Source: Anarhynchus alexandrinus (taxonomy: Eukaryota > Chordata > Aves > Charadriiformes > Charadriidae). From it: DNA of 64,000 nt. The stretch is from contig VUYV01000405.1 of assembly GCA_008711295.1 (NCBI GenBank), positions 119,063-183,062 of the forward strand, in the 5' to 3' direction. The notes beneath the pieces are model-generated. The model saw nothing but the letters and a program-made list of their open reading frames with translations, was not told where the DNA came from and did no database searches. This document shows, one piece after another, positions 48,829 through 62,332 of the stretch. Each line of letters begins with the position of its first letter. Position 1 is the first letter of the stretch. Both the position numbers and the translations under genes were made by a program.

Positions 48829-51800
48829 TCTACAATTCAATTCAAGAAATAACTGGAATAATAGTGCCTCCTGGTTTTCACAAAAAAACCCCACTGCAAT
48901 CTCTTCAAATATTTTCTCTAGTAAACTTACCAATATAATTTTTTTTTTTTTAATTGCTCATGCCAGTTAAGTGTAGACTGCACAAACTAGGAATTCAATA
49001 AACAATTTAAAAATACTTGGATAAGCTTGGAATCTAATAAATCACTTATATAGAAAAGCAAGTCCAAAACCTGAAGATGAGTCTCAAAGGAGTAACACCA
49101 ATTCCTATGATGTTGGTAATTGTATTTCTTTTAAACATAAGTTTCCTTAGCCTTAAAATACAATCCACTGGCATTTACCATTAAGCACCCAATGGCTTCA
49201 TTCCATTAAACGTGTATTACTTCACTGCTATTAAAAATGTCTACAAATCCATAAACCTGCAGAAGTTCTATTTTATCACCTGGTTTATCATCTGAAGATA
49301 GTATGTCAACATGATCAGTTTTGAGGATATCCTCCCTCCACCCCCCTGTCACAATGTATTGTGCTTACGGAAATATCTTTATTTAAATAATCTGAACCAT
49401 ATTTTGCCAAAGATATTTCTACCAATTATGCACAACATTATTTTCCAGTGAATAGTCATATTGTCCTCCTAGCACAAAAGAAGGCAATGGTCTTTATACA
49501 GCATCAGTTAACAATTTTACTGCAGTCATTCTACCAAATACGATATCCAGTGACAACGACTGTAAAATAAGTTCTGAAGTTTTGAAGCTCAGAATTTCCC
49601 TTATAAAAGTCCATTGAGAACCTATTTCATGTGATGAACACCATTTTGATAACATCAATACTGCATGAATCATCAATCTATCCAAAAATACCCTTCAGTC
49701 ACCACAGGGAATGATCTCGTACTGATTCATAATCTCTCTTTATTTTGCATTGTCAAAACATTGCTTGTTTTAACACAGCAAGGCTACCTCTTGTTATGAT
49801 TTAGCCAGTCACTTTTATTTTAATCACAATCACTAGTTATGGGCTCAGTGAATTATAGCCAGTAATGAAAAAAAACATTGGGGGACAGCAAGGAAAGAAC
49901 AAATGGCTCACAGAATACCTCTCAGGTATGTCTCTTCTTATGGAAAGTGTCTGCCCAAAGTTATAAGACTGCTGTTAATTCCCCCGCCTTATCCAGAAGG
50001 GCTTATCCTGCTATCACACTTTTCACTACAACACATAACCATATTGCAAACATGACGGAGAAATGGCTATTGAGCTTCATGCATTGAATCATGCCACTAG
50101 AGATACAACCTACTTCATTTACAATGTTTGATCTTTATTATTAAAAAAATAATATCCATGTGCACTTAACATAAAATAACATTGAATATATGCATGAATG
50201 TCTGTGATTCAGTTTACTGGGCTTTTCAAACTTTACCAAGCATGACTGAAGCACTGCAGAGTACAGCTCAAAGTTAAGTATAAAGTATGTATTGGTTCAT
50301 TTCACTACTTACAAATAACTACTAAAGAAAGGTAAAGCCCCCAAAAAACTTGTGGGTTCTCACTAGCACTGACTTTGGACAGAGCTGGATAAAACCAAGA
50401 ACAGGCTCTTTCCACAGTCAAGAAAAATCTACCTGTTTGTAGCACAACAGTGACCAAAATGGCCTAAGCATGAAAAGAAAACAACCCAAATAAATAGTAA
50501 AAGCAACACTGATGCAAGAGCTTCCCAAGTGGAAGATGCAATGAAGTGCAGTAGGGCACAGAAGACACATAATGATCACAGGAACAAGCTGTCAGATATT
50601 AGCTATGCACAAGTTTTGGGTATTTAAAATTATTTTTAAATTATTTTTTCTCTGTCCTGCTAGGGCAGAAGGATCAGCAATATAGCAATTGTATAAGTAC
50701 CTACTCAGCCACTGAATTTTTCAGATCTTATTTATAGAGCTTCCATTTTAAAAGTACAAGACTTCATTTATTTTTAACTACTATCTACCATTTACTGGTT
50801 TTTACTAGGCTTTCTGGTCATCTTCCTCTGTCATCTCAAACCAGCCTGTAAGCTACCTTCATCATCACAACTATCCTGCTATCATTTTGCAACACATACT
50901 TATGTCAAAGTTAAGACCCATACGACTTGCTGAGGCAAAAGTAACATATACCAGGATTTACAAACAGCTATTTTATTATTTAAAATATTATTTATAATCT
51001 TAGCAGTAGTATAAAATTAGAATATCGAGCCATAATTACAAGCAAATACAAAATTAACTACGAACAGAATTTAACAGCTTAAGATGGACAGAAGTTCTCA
51101 GGAACTGGGAATTGTGCTGATGCCTCTATTACAATCCTGTCAGATTATTCAATTTTCCAAGTAAGAATTCATATAGCTAGTCCATAAGTATTTTTTTTCA
51201 TCACTTATCCTGGAAAAGGAAAACAAGTGAAGCTCCTTCTTCATCATTCAGGACCTGGTAAGATCTGTGGCCTGTTAGCCAAGTGCATCTCAGAGGCACA
51301 TTATTGACAGGGTTAGAAGTTATTCCATGTGGTTCTGGTTCTCTTTCTCTTCCTGCTGGAAAACTATGCAAGGTTTCTCTAGTTTAGAGTGTGCTGCGCC
51401 ACAAGCTTCTATTATTAACAATAAGATAAAAAAGAATAATTTTTACTTTCACTGAAAAAGGAAATGGCAATAACCACAGTGCTACCTTTTGTAGATCTTC
51501 ATTCTACAGTCTCTGGAGCAGCCCCTGCCTCCTGCAAACAGCCCTGTTGCAAGTATTTCCAGCACCCAAAGTTTTCTTTCAATTAGCAGAATTTAAACAT
51601 TCTGAAGGACATCTGAACAACACCTTTTGTTAGGAAGGGAAGATTCTCATTTGCTAATGGTCAGTCTCAGGCACTGATTAATTTATAAACTCATGTCCTA
51701 TCAAAATAAAAACAAACCAAATCAGAACAGTGTCAATATCTGCTAAAAGCCAAATTTTAAGAAAACCATGACTTTGAACTCATTTAGGCAATAGTTGCTG

Positions 51801-54690
51801 ATACAGCTAATGCTGGCATCACGAGTTTTAAAAGTCTAGAAATATAGATATAATTTGTTCTAACCACTAAGTTAATCAGAAGAGCATTTCCTGTTTAAAA
51901 ATACCCATTTCCTTAACACATTCCTTCATCTGTCACAAAATAACATTGGTCAATTATTACAGCAATGCTTATAAACAGCGGTTTACTGCATTATTCAAGA
52001 AAAGTAACCCAAAACCTCACAAACAAGGTGGGTGTAGCTGGAAAGGGAGCACAGGGACAAAGGCACACACCGCCTCTACTCCTGCACTATTGCTCAAACT
52101 GACATGTCCAGCTACGACTTCAGATTTGACGACTACAAAATGTATTATTTCTCAGTTTACCAAACTGCTCAAGGACAACAAACTCACAACCAGCAAAAAT
52201 ATGAAACACAAACTCACAACAGCCAACTAATCCTTTCCTCACTGATGTCTCCTGGGTAAATTGTAACCAAAGTCAACTGAAACTATGTGCAGTTAAACCA
52301 GAAGAAACTCCAGAGTGAAAGTTCTTGATATGCAAGCTCAATGAGCAGCAACACACTTGCACTAGAGCAAGGGGAAAAAAAAGACTTCTAGCTCCTGCTT
52401 AAGGAGCGACTCTAGGTTCATCAGTTTGACTGCTAAGAAGTTTCAAGGTCATGAATTTTACTATGCACATGTATAACCCAAGGGCAGTAGAAAGAAGGCA
52501 AAGAGCAAGAATGCGCAGTTCCAAGAACAGCCATTGTAATTTCCACAACATGTACTACAAGCTCAACTAGCTGGTTGGTTTGGTTAATTTTCTTAGTGAT
52601 TGTTACTTTGTAAATGAAAACTTAAGACCAAAAAATTTAAAAAAAAAAGACACCCAAACCTAAATACTTACTTTCTTCAAATACTGATTCTGGATAGAAT
52701 AAAAGAAGGGAAAAATCTTTACTGAGCTCCTAACTCTGGAAACAGTGAATACTCTGCAAATTGAAGTAATTCCCACCAAATACAAATTATACACAAGCAT
52801 TTGTAATGAGAAACTTAAATATTTTTGTTGAACAACATGTAATTGTAAACAAACATTTTTTCCCAGTGATTCCAAATGTCTTTTCCTAACCTTCCTTCCC
52901 AATGTGCTTTAATTACATGATATGTCTGACATGCTTTCTTTCAACAACAAATTCCTGCATTTTCTTAACATTTCTTATTCCTTATAAGGTAAGGCAGAGA
53001 TCTCATATTGTGTGACTGTTACCGAATTCAAGCTTCACACCAGGAATCAAAATGATCTTGAAGATAACAAAACAGAGTAGCATACTTTTTTACCCCTCAT
53101 CTTCTCCCTACTTTATTACAGCATACAGATTGTTTCTGCCAAAAAGAGGTTGGATCAAAGACCAAAGGTAAAAACCCTACCATCATCACAGGACACAGTG
53201 TGACACAGTCAGCTGGAAATCTTCGTTGCTTTGTTACCCTGGGATCTTAATTACAAAGCACCAGAATAGCAGAGACCAGCACAGGGGACAGTAACCAGCA
53301 GAAGCGTGCAGCGCAGCACTGCTCATGCGTAGCGCACACTGCTACAGCCACGGGATGGACCCACCAGTGCATCAAGAACAGGGAGGTCTGCTGGAGGGTA
53401 ATGTGTCAGCATGAGCTTGCAAGATAGCCAAGAACCTAAAGCCTGATGAAGGAGGAAACTCACTGCTGCTCCCCCTGTCACTCCCCCAGATTAAACATTC
53501 CCACCATGAACTGTGCACAGTGCCTGGTGGTTACCAGCACCTGTGAGCTGAATCTGCTCTGCACAAAATCTTGCTTATCCATAACCTTTATATCATTCTC
53601 AGGACTTCTCTTTTCAGCCTCACAGTTGTACTGCCATCCTCCATAGTACATACACCCTTTATCGTTGGCTTCATCCTACCCATGTACCTCGTTGCAACAA
53701 GAAAAAAAACAGAACCCAAACCCCCAGTCTTCCTCACCTCCAAAAAAGCTGCAGTTCCTGGACTGCTCTGCTGAAACCTCTTTGTGGCAGGACAGAGCTG
53801 AAGGCCCTCTAGGGTATAGTCAAACCACTCACCATTACAGGTTTTCAGTTCTCCATATGCAGATAGCTTTTTCAAACCCTATCTGATAAAATATTGAGTG
53901 GACTGTTATTTTCCTTGTATCTGATTAGTCACAGATCTGTGGGACACTAATGTATTGATCTTACACCACGATTTATGGGAGATTTTATATTTCAAGTTCT
54001 AGAAGGGCAAAATGGTGCTATAACCAGCAAGGACAATGTTTCATTCCAGGCTGGATCCAGGACAGCTCTGAAGGAACAGCTGTACGGATACAGAGAGACA
54101 CCGAAAAAATCAGTTTTGGGTATGGATTCATGTTGCAACCAAGCTGAAGTATTGGCACCCTCCTCCATCCTCTGCCTCAACCCAATCAAGCCCTGAGCCC
54201 ATCTGGCTATAACACTAAGCCAATTCAGCTCATCAACCTGCTTTTAAAAAAAGAATATTCACTTTCTGTCATGTTAACTTGCTGCCACTGTACCACAGCA
54301 TCATACGGGAATCATATGTAGCTCAAGATAAAAGCCTGGGTACAGGAATTCCCTTTTTGGGCAACGACTGCTTCTTTAGTTCAGTTGCCTGGTGAAACAG
54401 CACCCTACCCAGCGCCTGGGGGTGGACGGAGGCCCCTTCCAGCTCCCTTCATAGCAGCAGCCAGAAAGCAGAGAAGCAAGGCAAGCACAAGATCCCCATT
54501 GTAAAAACTGAGACTCTCTTGTGTGCAAGATGGGAAATGGAAAGAATGAGCTCCCACAGCAGCAAAAGCGTGCCCCCAAACTTCATCAGAAAACCACTAC
54601 ACAAAGGATAATAGGGCAGAAAGGGACGTAGCAAAATCCCAGTATAACATTCTTTTTCAGTGGGAAGAGCTAGGTGAACTGATACTGCCC

Positions 54691-54716
54691 ATATATACAT
54701 ATACACACACACACCC
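54691..54716 (+). repeat. AT/AC-rich microsatellite
   Basis: Short alternating (AT)n then (AC)n stretch in intron 1. Confidence 0.7.
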
Positions 54717-56378
54717 TTCAAACTTCATCATCAGCTTGTTAAGTGTAATCAGTAGTTTCAGCATTAGAGTGGAATATTGCTTTAAGGATAAATAAGGACA
54801 TGCTACCCTCATAACTTTCTTCCAAAAAAGCTGTTTACTTTGAAAGGCACGCAGGGGCGGGGAGGGGGCAGATAACCAAAAATGAAAGAAACAAGAAAAC
54901 TGGGAAAAAGGACAAAAAACTGGAAAATTTGAGTCATGATGAATTAAAATAAATAGCCAGAATAAAAGATGATTTGCATCTATCTTTCTAATATTACATC
55001 AGCTATTAGTATATTTGCAGTGTCCATAAATAGCAAATGCTAGAAGAGGCAGAATTTTGTCAGACCTTTCTTGCTGGCATCCAGAAGGAACACTGAACAA
55101 GATCCTGCTAGTGAAGGGACGAGGTCCAATTATATTCACCAGCCTTAAGACATCTATCCAAATTCTTAAAGAGAGATTCATAGACATAATAAAATAGAAA
55201 TGTCTTGACCTTTAAAAGTAACGACATGGAAGATTAAGAGCTGGTTCTTTCTTCATTGTCTTGTAGTGGGTGTCTTTGATAAGCTTACTGACAAGACACA
55301 CACTTTGACACAGGAAAACAAACAAACAAAAAATCCAAGGAGGCTTAAAAGAAAACAGGTTATTAAGAAGGAGGAATAAATAAAATGCACTTGTTAGGAG
55401 GCAAGCCAAACAATGCTGCATTTTTCAACAAGACTTCAGGGGAGGATTGATCTTTGTGTCCTGTTGAGCATTGCTGGGAAAACAACAGCGAGAAAGAAAA
55501 AAGGTTGTAATAAAACAGTAAAAAGAAGGTAGAAGGAGATGATGATGATTTGGAGGCTTTAATGATTCAGCTACTCATTTCAGCTTGGTTTCCTGAATTC
55601 TGCATTGCAGAACTGCTTTCTTCAACCTTAGTACAGGAAAACCATGCACTTACATCTTGCTGCAGATCTTCAAATTTGGGTCAATCATCACTTCAAGAAA
55701 GCTCAGGAGAATGCAACAAGTTTACACTTCCTTGAGAGCTACACACCTTGTGCCAAGAAACCATCAAACACTTCGGTAATTCTTCCAAGGTAAATACACA
55801 AGGTTTTTATAACCAAATGACTGTTGTGTAATCAGAGACTGAAATATTTTGCCTCTGTATTTGCATACACACATAGTACAAAGATATTTCTTCCAGTAAC
55901 AGAATTGGGTGATATATCTGTAACTCAGGGGTATGAAACGTCATCAAGCTGGCATCTTGAATCTCTGTATCATACTGTTCTTCAGTCCAAAAAATGCCCA
56001 TAGCCCTTCATCAATGACAACACATTGCAGAACAATAGTTTATTCCTTTAAAAAAAATAAAATTAAAAAAAAAACCCAACAACAGCTTCCTACAGAAACC
56101 ATTTTAGCTAGCAAATGAAAAAAAAGAATCACTTTATGTTCTCAAGACTGGCAGAGCCTGATTTAGGTTCGGGGGAGAGGACAGGGAGATAGAACACTTG
56201 CATTTATGATTTTAAGGGAAGCTTACTTTTGCATGAGAACACCTGGAAGAAAATGTATTTCCTTTAATTGTCTTAAAGTACAGGTTGCCGTCATACTCCT
56301 GTTCCTCACCAGGATTTAACCTTCCTTGCCAAAGCAACATACAAAAGAATAACAAGGTTTAAAGACCAGCCCTCTGCC

Positions 56379-56476
56379 ACAGAACAGCTAAAGTTGGCAA
56401 GGACACCTCAAGTTTAACCTAGTTCAACCCCTGCTCCTGCAGGGTCAACTACAGCTGGCTGCCCAGGATGACATCT
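56379..56476 (-). mobile_element. Short CR1 3' relic, minus strand
   Basis: The plus strand shows acctagttcaacccctgctc followed by ctgcagggtcaacta and ggctgcccaggatgacatc. These match the CR1 3' UTR and the end of ORF2 in reverse. It is truncated at both ends and diverged. Confidence 0.75.
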
Positions 56477-57632
56477 AAAGAAAATCCTTAACAAATTTCT
56501 GACAAATGTTACCTATGTCTCAGCTAGATAAAACCCAGCATTTTACAGTTATCATTGCTGTTGCTATTCAGATCAGCAATGAATTAAGGCATCTTTCAGG
56601 AACATAGCGAGATGCCACTTAAGTCTTCAACCTCAATCTCTAACAACTACAGCTGACCATTCAATGCAAAATTGCTTCTGATGGAGAGTATTTTACATTC
56701 TTCTACTCAAACACAGGGAAGAGAATAATTTAAACACTGGTTAGCTACAGCAGAAATCCAAAAGACAAAAAAAAAAAGCCCCCACCACCTAACTGGTAGA
56801 GTCTGAAATTCTGCTTTGATTGGAAAGAGAGTTGATGACCTAGCACTTCCAGTTCTCCTGGTTGTGCATTTTCTGTTTCCTCAAAGCAATAAAGATAACA
56901 CAGTAGATTTAGTCCTTTTTTGTAGGCCCTTAAGTGCATCCCCATCACTCCTAAGTTGGAAGCCACAGACATCAAAATAAGACTGGATGTCCTTACACCT
57001 TCTGCAGATTCTCACTGCTCACAGGACTGTTTTCATCAGAAGCAGCTGAAGACAAAAAGTGTAAGGATGTCCTCAGCTAACTTAAGACACCTTGTTCGTC
57101 CTCCCATGTTGCAGAAGATGGGGGGAGGCAGAATAACACTGATGGAAAATGACTATGACAGGGGAGTGGGAATCAGTGAAAGGGAAGGTGAGTTACAGAT
57201 GAAAACCACAGTCAATCATATTATTCCACCACCACGACTGAACTTTGCAGCATGGTTGCTGCTAATCTTTAAGGCCAACCCAAAAAAAGCCCCTAAAACA
57301 GCTTCTCATTACCTCCCAAACTAGAGGGGAGGAAAAAAAATAATAAGTTCTACTCTGATCATCCAGCATATAAGGTAAGAAAAACAAAATGGCTGAATTT
57401 GTTTTTCTCTCACAATGTAGAAGGGTACATAAGACTTTGAACTCTTCACGCCATCTATGTTAACTGCTATCTCTCGTAAATCCCCAGTTTATGAACTAAT
57501 TCTATGGAGAACATAGCAAGGTTTGGACAATAAACTCAGCTATAGTGCATTCCCACAGGTGAACAAGAAGAGAGTCTTCCCTCTTTTTGAGGAATAGGCT
57601 TTTCATTTGAAAAAAAAAAAGTAAAATTGAAG

Positions 57633-57646
57633 TGGTGTGTGTGTGT
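57633..57646 (+). repeat. (TG)n microsatellite
   Basis: ggtgtgtgtgtgta, a short TG run in intron 1. Confidence 0.7.
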
Positions 57647-60600
57647 AAAAAAAGGACGGTAGTAAAAATGTGTAAAATCGTTTTTCACTGTAGTAATCCA
57701 AGAAACATAGCTACAAGAGTCTCAGTTGTCACCGTTACAATTATACTAATGTGATGGGATAACTGAAACAATGGGAATGTTCCCAATTACATCTTGCTCA
57801 GTTTAGAAAAATAACTCCCACACATTCTAGACAGGACAGCTCAACCTCAACAGCCACCGTCAGCAACAGACCAACCAGCACAACCTTTACAATGTCATGT
57901 GGCTGATGCACAGAATGGAGGACACAAAAATGTACAGAAAAAACAGCTACTATCATCTCAGTACCAGTAGCCTGGCTCAAAAGAAGTACTCCTACTTAGC
58001 CCAGTAGCAATGCCTCTCTCCTCCACCCCTCCACCTCTCCTTTCTTCTCCCGCTTTAGCAGCAAACTAGTTCACAGTTAGGGCAAGATTCAGTGCTTTAA
58101 CAGCCTTGCAAAAAGTGCTGTGACCAAAAGGAGCACAATGGATGGAAGCATCCCACATACCAGATGTCTCCCTACCAGCCACCTAGCTGGACTCTCTTCA
58201 TGTCAACAGATACGTAGCCTTCAAATGAACTTCAGTCCTATCCTGAAGCAGAGTAGGAAGATTCTGAACCCACTTTTGGAAAGAAAACAGAATTCTTGAC
58301 CATACCAAGTAAGGATGCTATTTCCTTTTTACAGTTTAATAGCAATGGTATCATTAAAGTTGTCATAACCAGTAAGGAGAAAAAAAAAATCTTCATTGCA
58401 AACATCCCCTTATTAGACAAGTTAATTTGTGTTTTCTACCGTAATCAGAAAGTTTTACTTGGGAAAAAAGGGGCTTTAAAAGCAATCTAGATTTCAGAGG
58501 CTGATGTCATAAAAGAAAATTTAGTTGCGACCAGAACACAGCTCCAGGTAGCAATAGTCATATGACCCCTGTTCTTTAATGACCTGGACCAGCTGACCAG
58601 TCAGAGCAATGGGACGAGACATAGCAATGACAACCCACTGGGCAGCTACTTCACAGCCAGCCTGTCAATGGCTGCAGATGACTGCATCCCCTGATGCCAT
58701 CAGTGAAACAGAAATGCTGGGACAGCAACTCCATCCAGCAATAACACCTTTTAGCCACGAGGCCCCCAGAGCTTCACCAGCTTTTCACAGCAGGCAAGAA
58801 ATCTGCTAGGACATAAACAAAAAGAAGGTTCTGGAGCAAAGGCCTAACACCGTGAAGGCAGCAGCTTTAATTTCCTAGAAGATATCCTTGAAGATGGCTG
58901 TAACTAGAATTCCATATACACATTCACTGTGTTCATTATAAATAGCAGCAAATAAAATCCTCCAATTGTTACAGTCTATGAAAAGCCCCTCTTTTCCTTA
59001 AATAACTGAATGTCCCCCTAATAATAATCCTATAATACACACATTAAACAACATAAACCTAAGAATGACACAAGTTGAGAATGTGCTTAGAGACCCACCA
59101 ATGAAACACTGGACTCCCACAAGGTCAAGCCATTGTAACTGCATTCTCTGAATATTTCAGGAAGGTAATTTTAGCCACATCATCACATAGTTTTACAATC
59201 AAAATCTGTCAAAGCAAAACCAGTTTAAATACAGGCGCATTTTGATAAAAGGATTCAAATATCCTTGTACCCATAAAAAGCACATTTCAGTTAGCTACCA
59301 CTTGTTGGCTTATATACAGTATAGCATTAAAGCAGCAAGTATTCCTAAAGACTACAATAGTACCTAACTTCCAGACAAGGCTGGCAGAAAGAACTAGCCT
59401 TGCTCCATCAACTGATAGTCACCAACAATAAGCCCTCAAAGCCTTTCTTCAGATACCTTAATGACCAGTATTAAAGGATCCCTCACGTATGTTAACCATG
59501 AAGGTTGCAATGGCAATCGCTCCTTGCTACAAGATCATTTTATAATAAATAAATAATCAGAAACTTGCTTCCCTTCAAACACTGTGTGACTATTTCAGTC
59601 ACAAACCCCACCTAAGGATACAAACTAGCCTGAAGGATGTCAAGTCAGCCACATCCAGAGACCTGCGCCAGGTGTAATGTGAGAACAAGCTTTGTAGACT
59701 TAGTCCCCATGGGCATGTGGCAAGCCCCATCTACTATCACACAATTAACAGTTTCTGCTGAAGAGGCCCACAAATTAAGCAACAAAGACGCTGCAGGTCA
59801 AGTTTCACAGACTACCATCCACTTGCCAAGCATCTCTCTCCCCACCTCCAACAGTTCTTCTCACTGACAGCCTCAGATTATATTTATTTCCGAGTTTTAA
59901 AATGATCACAGAAGTGGTAAACAATTGTAACTTGCAGACATACTTTTTGAAGACTTCCATAACAGAAAACTACCACTTTAAGGCCAAAAATACCATGCTT
60001 TATCATAAGGATAACAGGTTAATGTGTGTATGTCTCTTGCCCTCACCTGACTTCAAATACAGTATTTTAATACCACATCAATACTGCTAGTGTAACAAAT
60101 GCAATTAAGTTAAACTTTTCAGCTCTGACCACTGCCTTTAGTTTTTATAAGAAAGATGTTCTGCTCCCCCAAAACATTCTATTATCAATTTATTTTTTAA
60201 AGAACCCAACCAGACTGCTAGTATGGGCTAATACTGGCTAGTAGTTATTGCAAAAAGTATTTGCTGGAGCATTGCTAGGATGTTTGCAGTAGCCAAAAAT
60301 GTCAGACACTAAATACCTTTAATTTTTTCAGGAAACTCTTCTTAGCCGACACCTTCTGCCACTCAGCTGTATGCATTACACTACTTGCAGTACCTCAGCC
60401 TCCCTCCACCCCCCAAAAAACAACCCTAGACAAAGCTTCCTTGTCACACAATTCTTAAGTGGGAAATAAATAAATGGGATAAAAATTATGTGAGAGTGAG
60501 CTTTCTGTCCAGGCTGACACAACCATCTCATTGTGAACCAGAGAAACCTGCACACAGAACACTCCATCTAAACTGCCATGCCTTCCACTAAAACTTAAGC

Positions 60601-62263
60601 AGGCTCAGAAGAAACTTTGGAGCAACATGTTAAAAGAAGGAAAACCCAACATCCCAAATGAACGGCAGAATCAAGTTATACTTAAGATGGTAAACTACGT
60701 GACAATACATTTTTATCTCAGGACTAATTCTGTAGCCTGTTTGATAAAAGCCATCAAGAACAGCATTTTCCATCTGGCAATCAGTGAGGTAACAGAATAG
60801 ACTTGGACTAGGAAGAAAAAAAAATACCTTCAGCTTCTTTATAATAGGTAATCTCTGTTAAGAGTTTCAGCTCAGTTCCACAATAAGCCTGACCTACAAA
60901 TCCTAGGAAACAGAAGAAAAACCAAATCCATATATTTAATGTTTAAAGCTGATCAGAAATTCAGGGAAAAAAAAAAAAAAGAAAACCATTGTAACATTCA
61001 CACGCTGGTTAAACAGCCACCTGGAAGTCTGTAAACCCACATTCTTCTTTCTGCAACTTTTCTATACATTTACTGAATGCAAGTCATATGTTATGCATCC
61101 AAACAGCCCCGTCTCACCAGAACTACACAGCAACAAGCACAAAAAAATTCCAAGAAAAGAAACAAGCATAGCCATATGTTCTCATAAAGACCCTGAACTG
61201 GTAGCTGAGGGGACTACCACCACAAACAACTCTAGAAGACAAAGCCACACAAGCTAACACCAGTGAGATGGTCCTTGTTGCTATATGGATATATAGTATG
61301 TTTTTATCTTTGACTACTTCTGCTCCTCTGTATATTGTCCTTGGATTAGAAAGGAACGAGCAAGGCATCTTCCTGCACAGATGACCTGCAAGAAGCAAAA
61401 AATGACCCAATTCCACATCCCCTAGGCTTAGGAGAGTACAAGTAAAGCTGCTTAAATGGTGGAAGCACAGCACATAGTGCTCTTCAGAAAGAGGTCTTTA
61501 AACGTCAAGATTTATTTCTGCCAGAGGAAGGGTTTCATGACCTCTCAAGCTTTTCTCTCTCACCCAAAACATGCATCTTATTGCATAAACCAGTGAATTA
61601 TAGCTATGTGCCATGAAAAAACTGTAGGAGAAAAACTGGAAAAGCTCTGAAAAGGATAAAAACAATGAGCCTTGTGCACAAGAGAACAGTCAAAAGTTGT
61701 TTCGAGGCACAGCTTTCAAACCAAACGTGGTTTTCTTGAATGCACAAATTATACACGTACCATTTGTGTCTAAATGAGACCTGTTCTTCAAAATTATCAC
61801 ACCTTAATGAAAAGCAGTGTACAAGTACATTTAGATACATAAAAACCCACACAAATATAAGATACACCATCATAAAACAGGTACAGGCTTTAAAAAAGCA
61901 CATTGAAGTTTTTCTTACAAAATCTCCACTGTGGATTAATATTATTTTTAAAAGGGGGTTTATAACCTTAGTTCTCTTTCAGAAGACAGAAGAAGAAAAA
62001 AAACATTTTATAGTGACTAATAAAGAACTAAAGTACTTTTGTGCTTTTACAGAAGATCCTGTCAGACTGATTAGGGAACTCTGCATCTTTCCATTACATC
62101 AGAAAGTTGCAGCATCTTATAGTCTTAAGGTAAGAAAGCTTAGTCTACTGATCAATAAGCTTAGCTGCCAATCACTGTCTAAAAATTGTTCTTATCTCAC
62201 AAAAATGTTGTAGCAGATCTCTTAGTTTTCACTAAAAGATTCACTATTTTTTTTCTGCAAGAA

Positions 62264-62332
62264 AAATTACAGTGTTGATATAACAACAGTTATATTATAT
62301 AACAATAGTTAAATTACAGTGTTGATATAACA
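62264..62332 (+). repeat. Local duplication, 22-bp unit repeated at a 47-bp offset
   Basis: The 22-base block aaattacagtgttgatataaca occurs at 62264-62285 and exactly again at 62311-62332, in A/T-rich intron 1. Confidence 0.85.

Noticed and set aside
54691..54716. CRISPR-like or tandem array
   Set aside because: Only a short dinucleotide microsatellite. No repeat-spacer structure was found anywhere, as expected for a vertebrate genome.
61740..62213. A 157-codon plus-strand frame near the right end
   Set aside because: Low-complexity Lys/Leu/Ser-rich translation, no motif, no homologous protein recalled and no splice-site context. It is probably chance in AT-rich intron.
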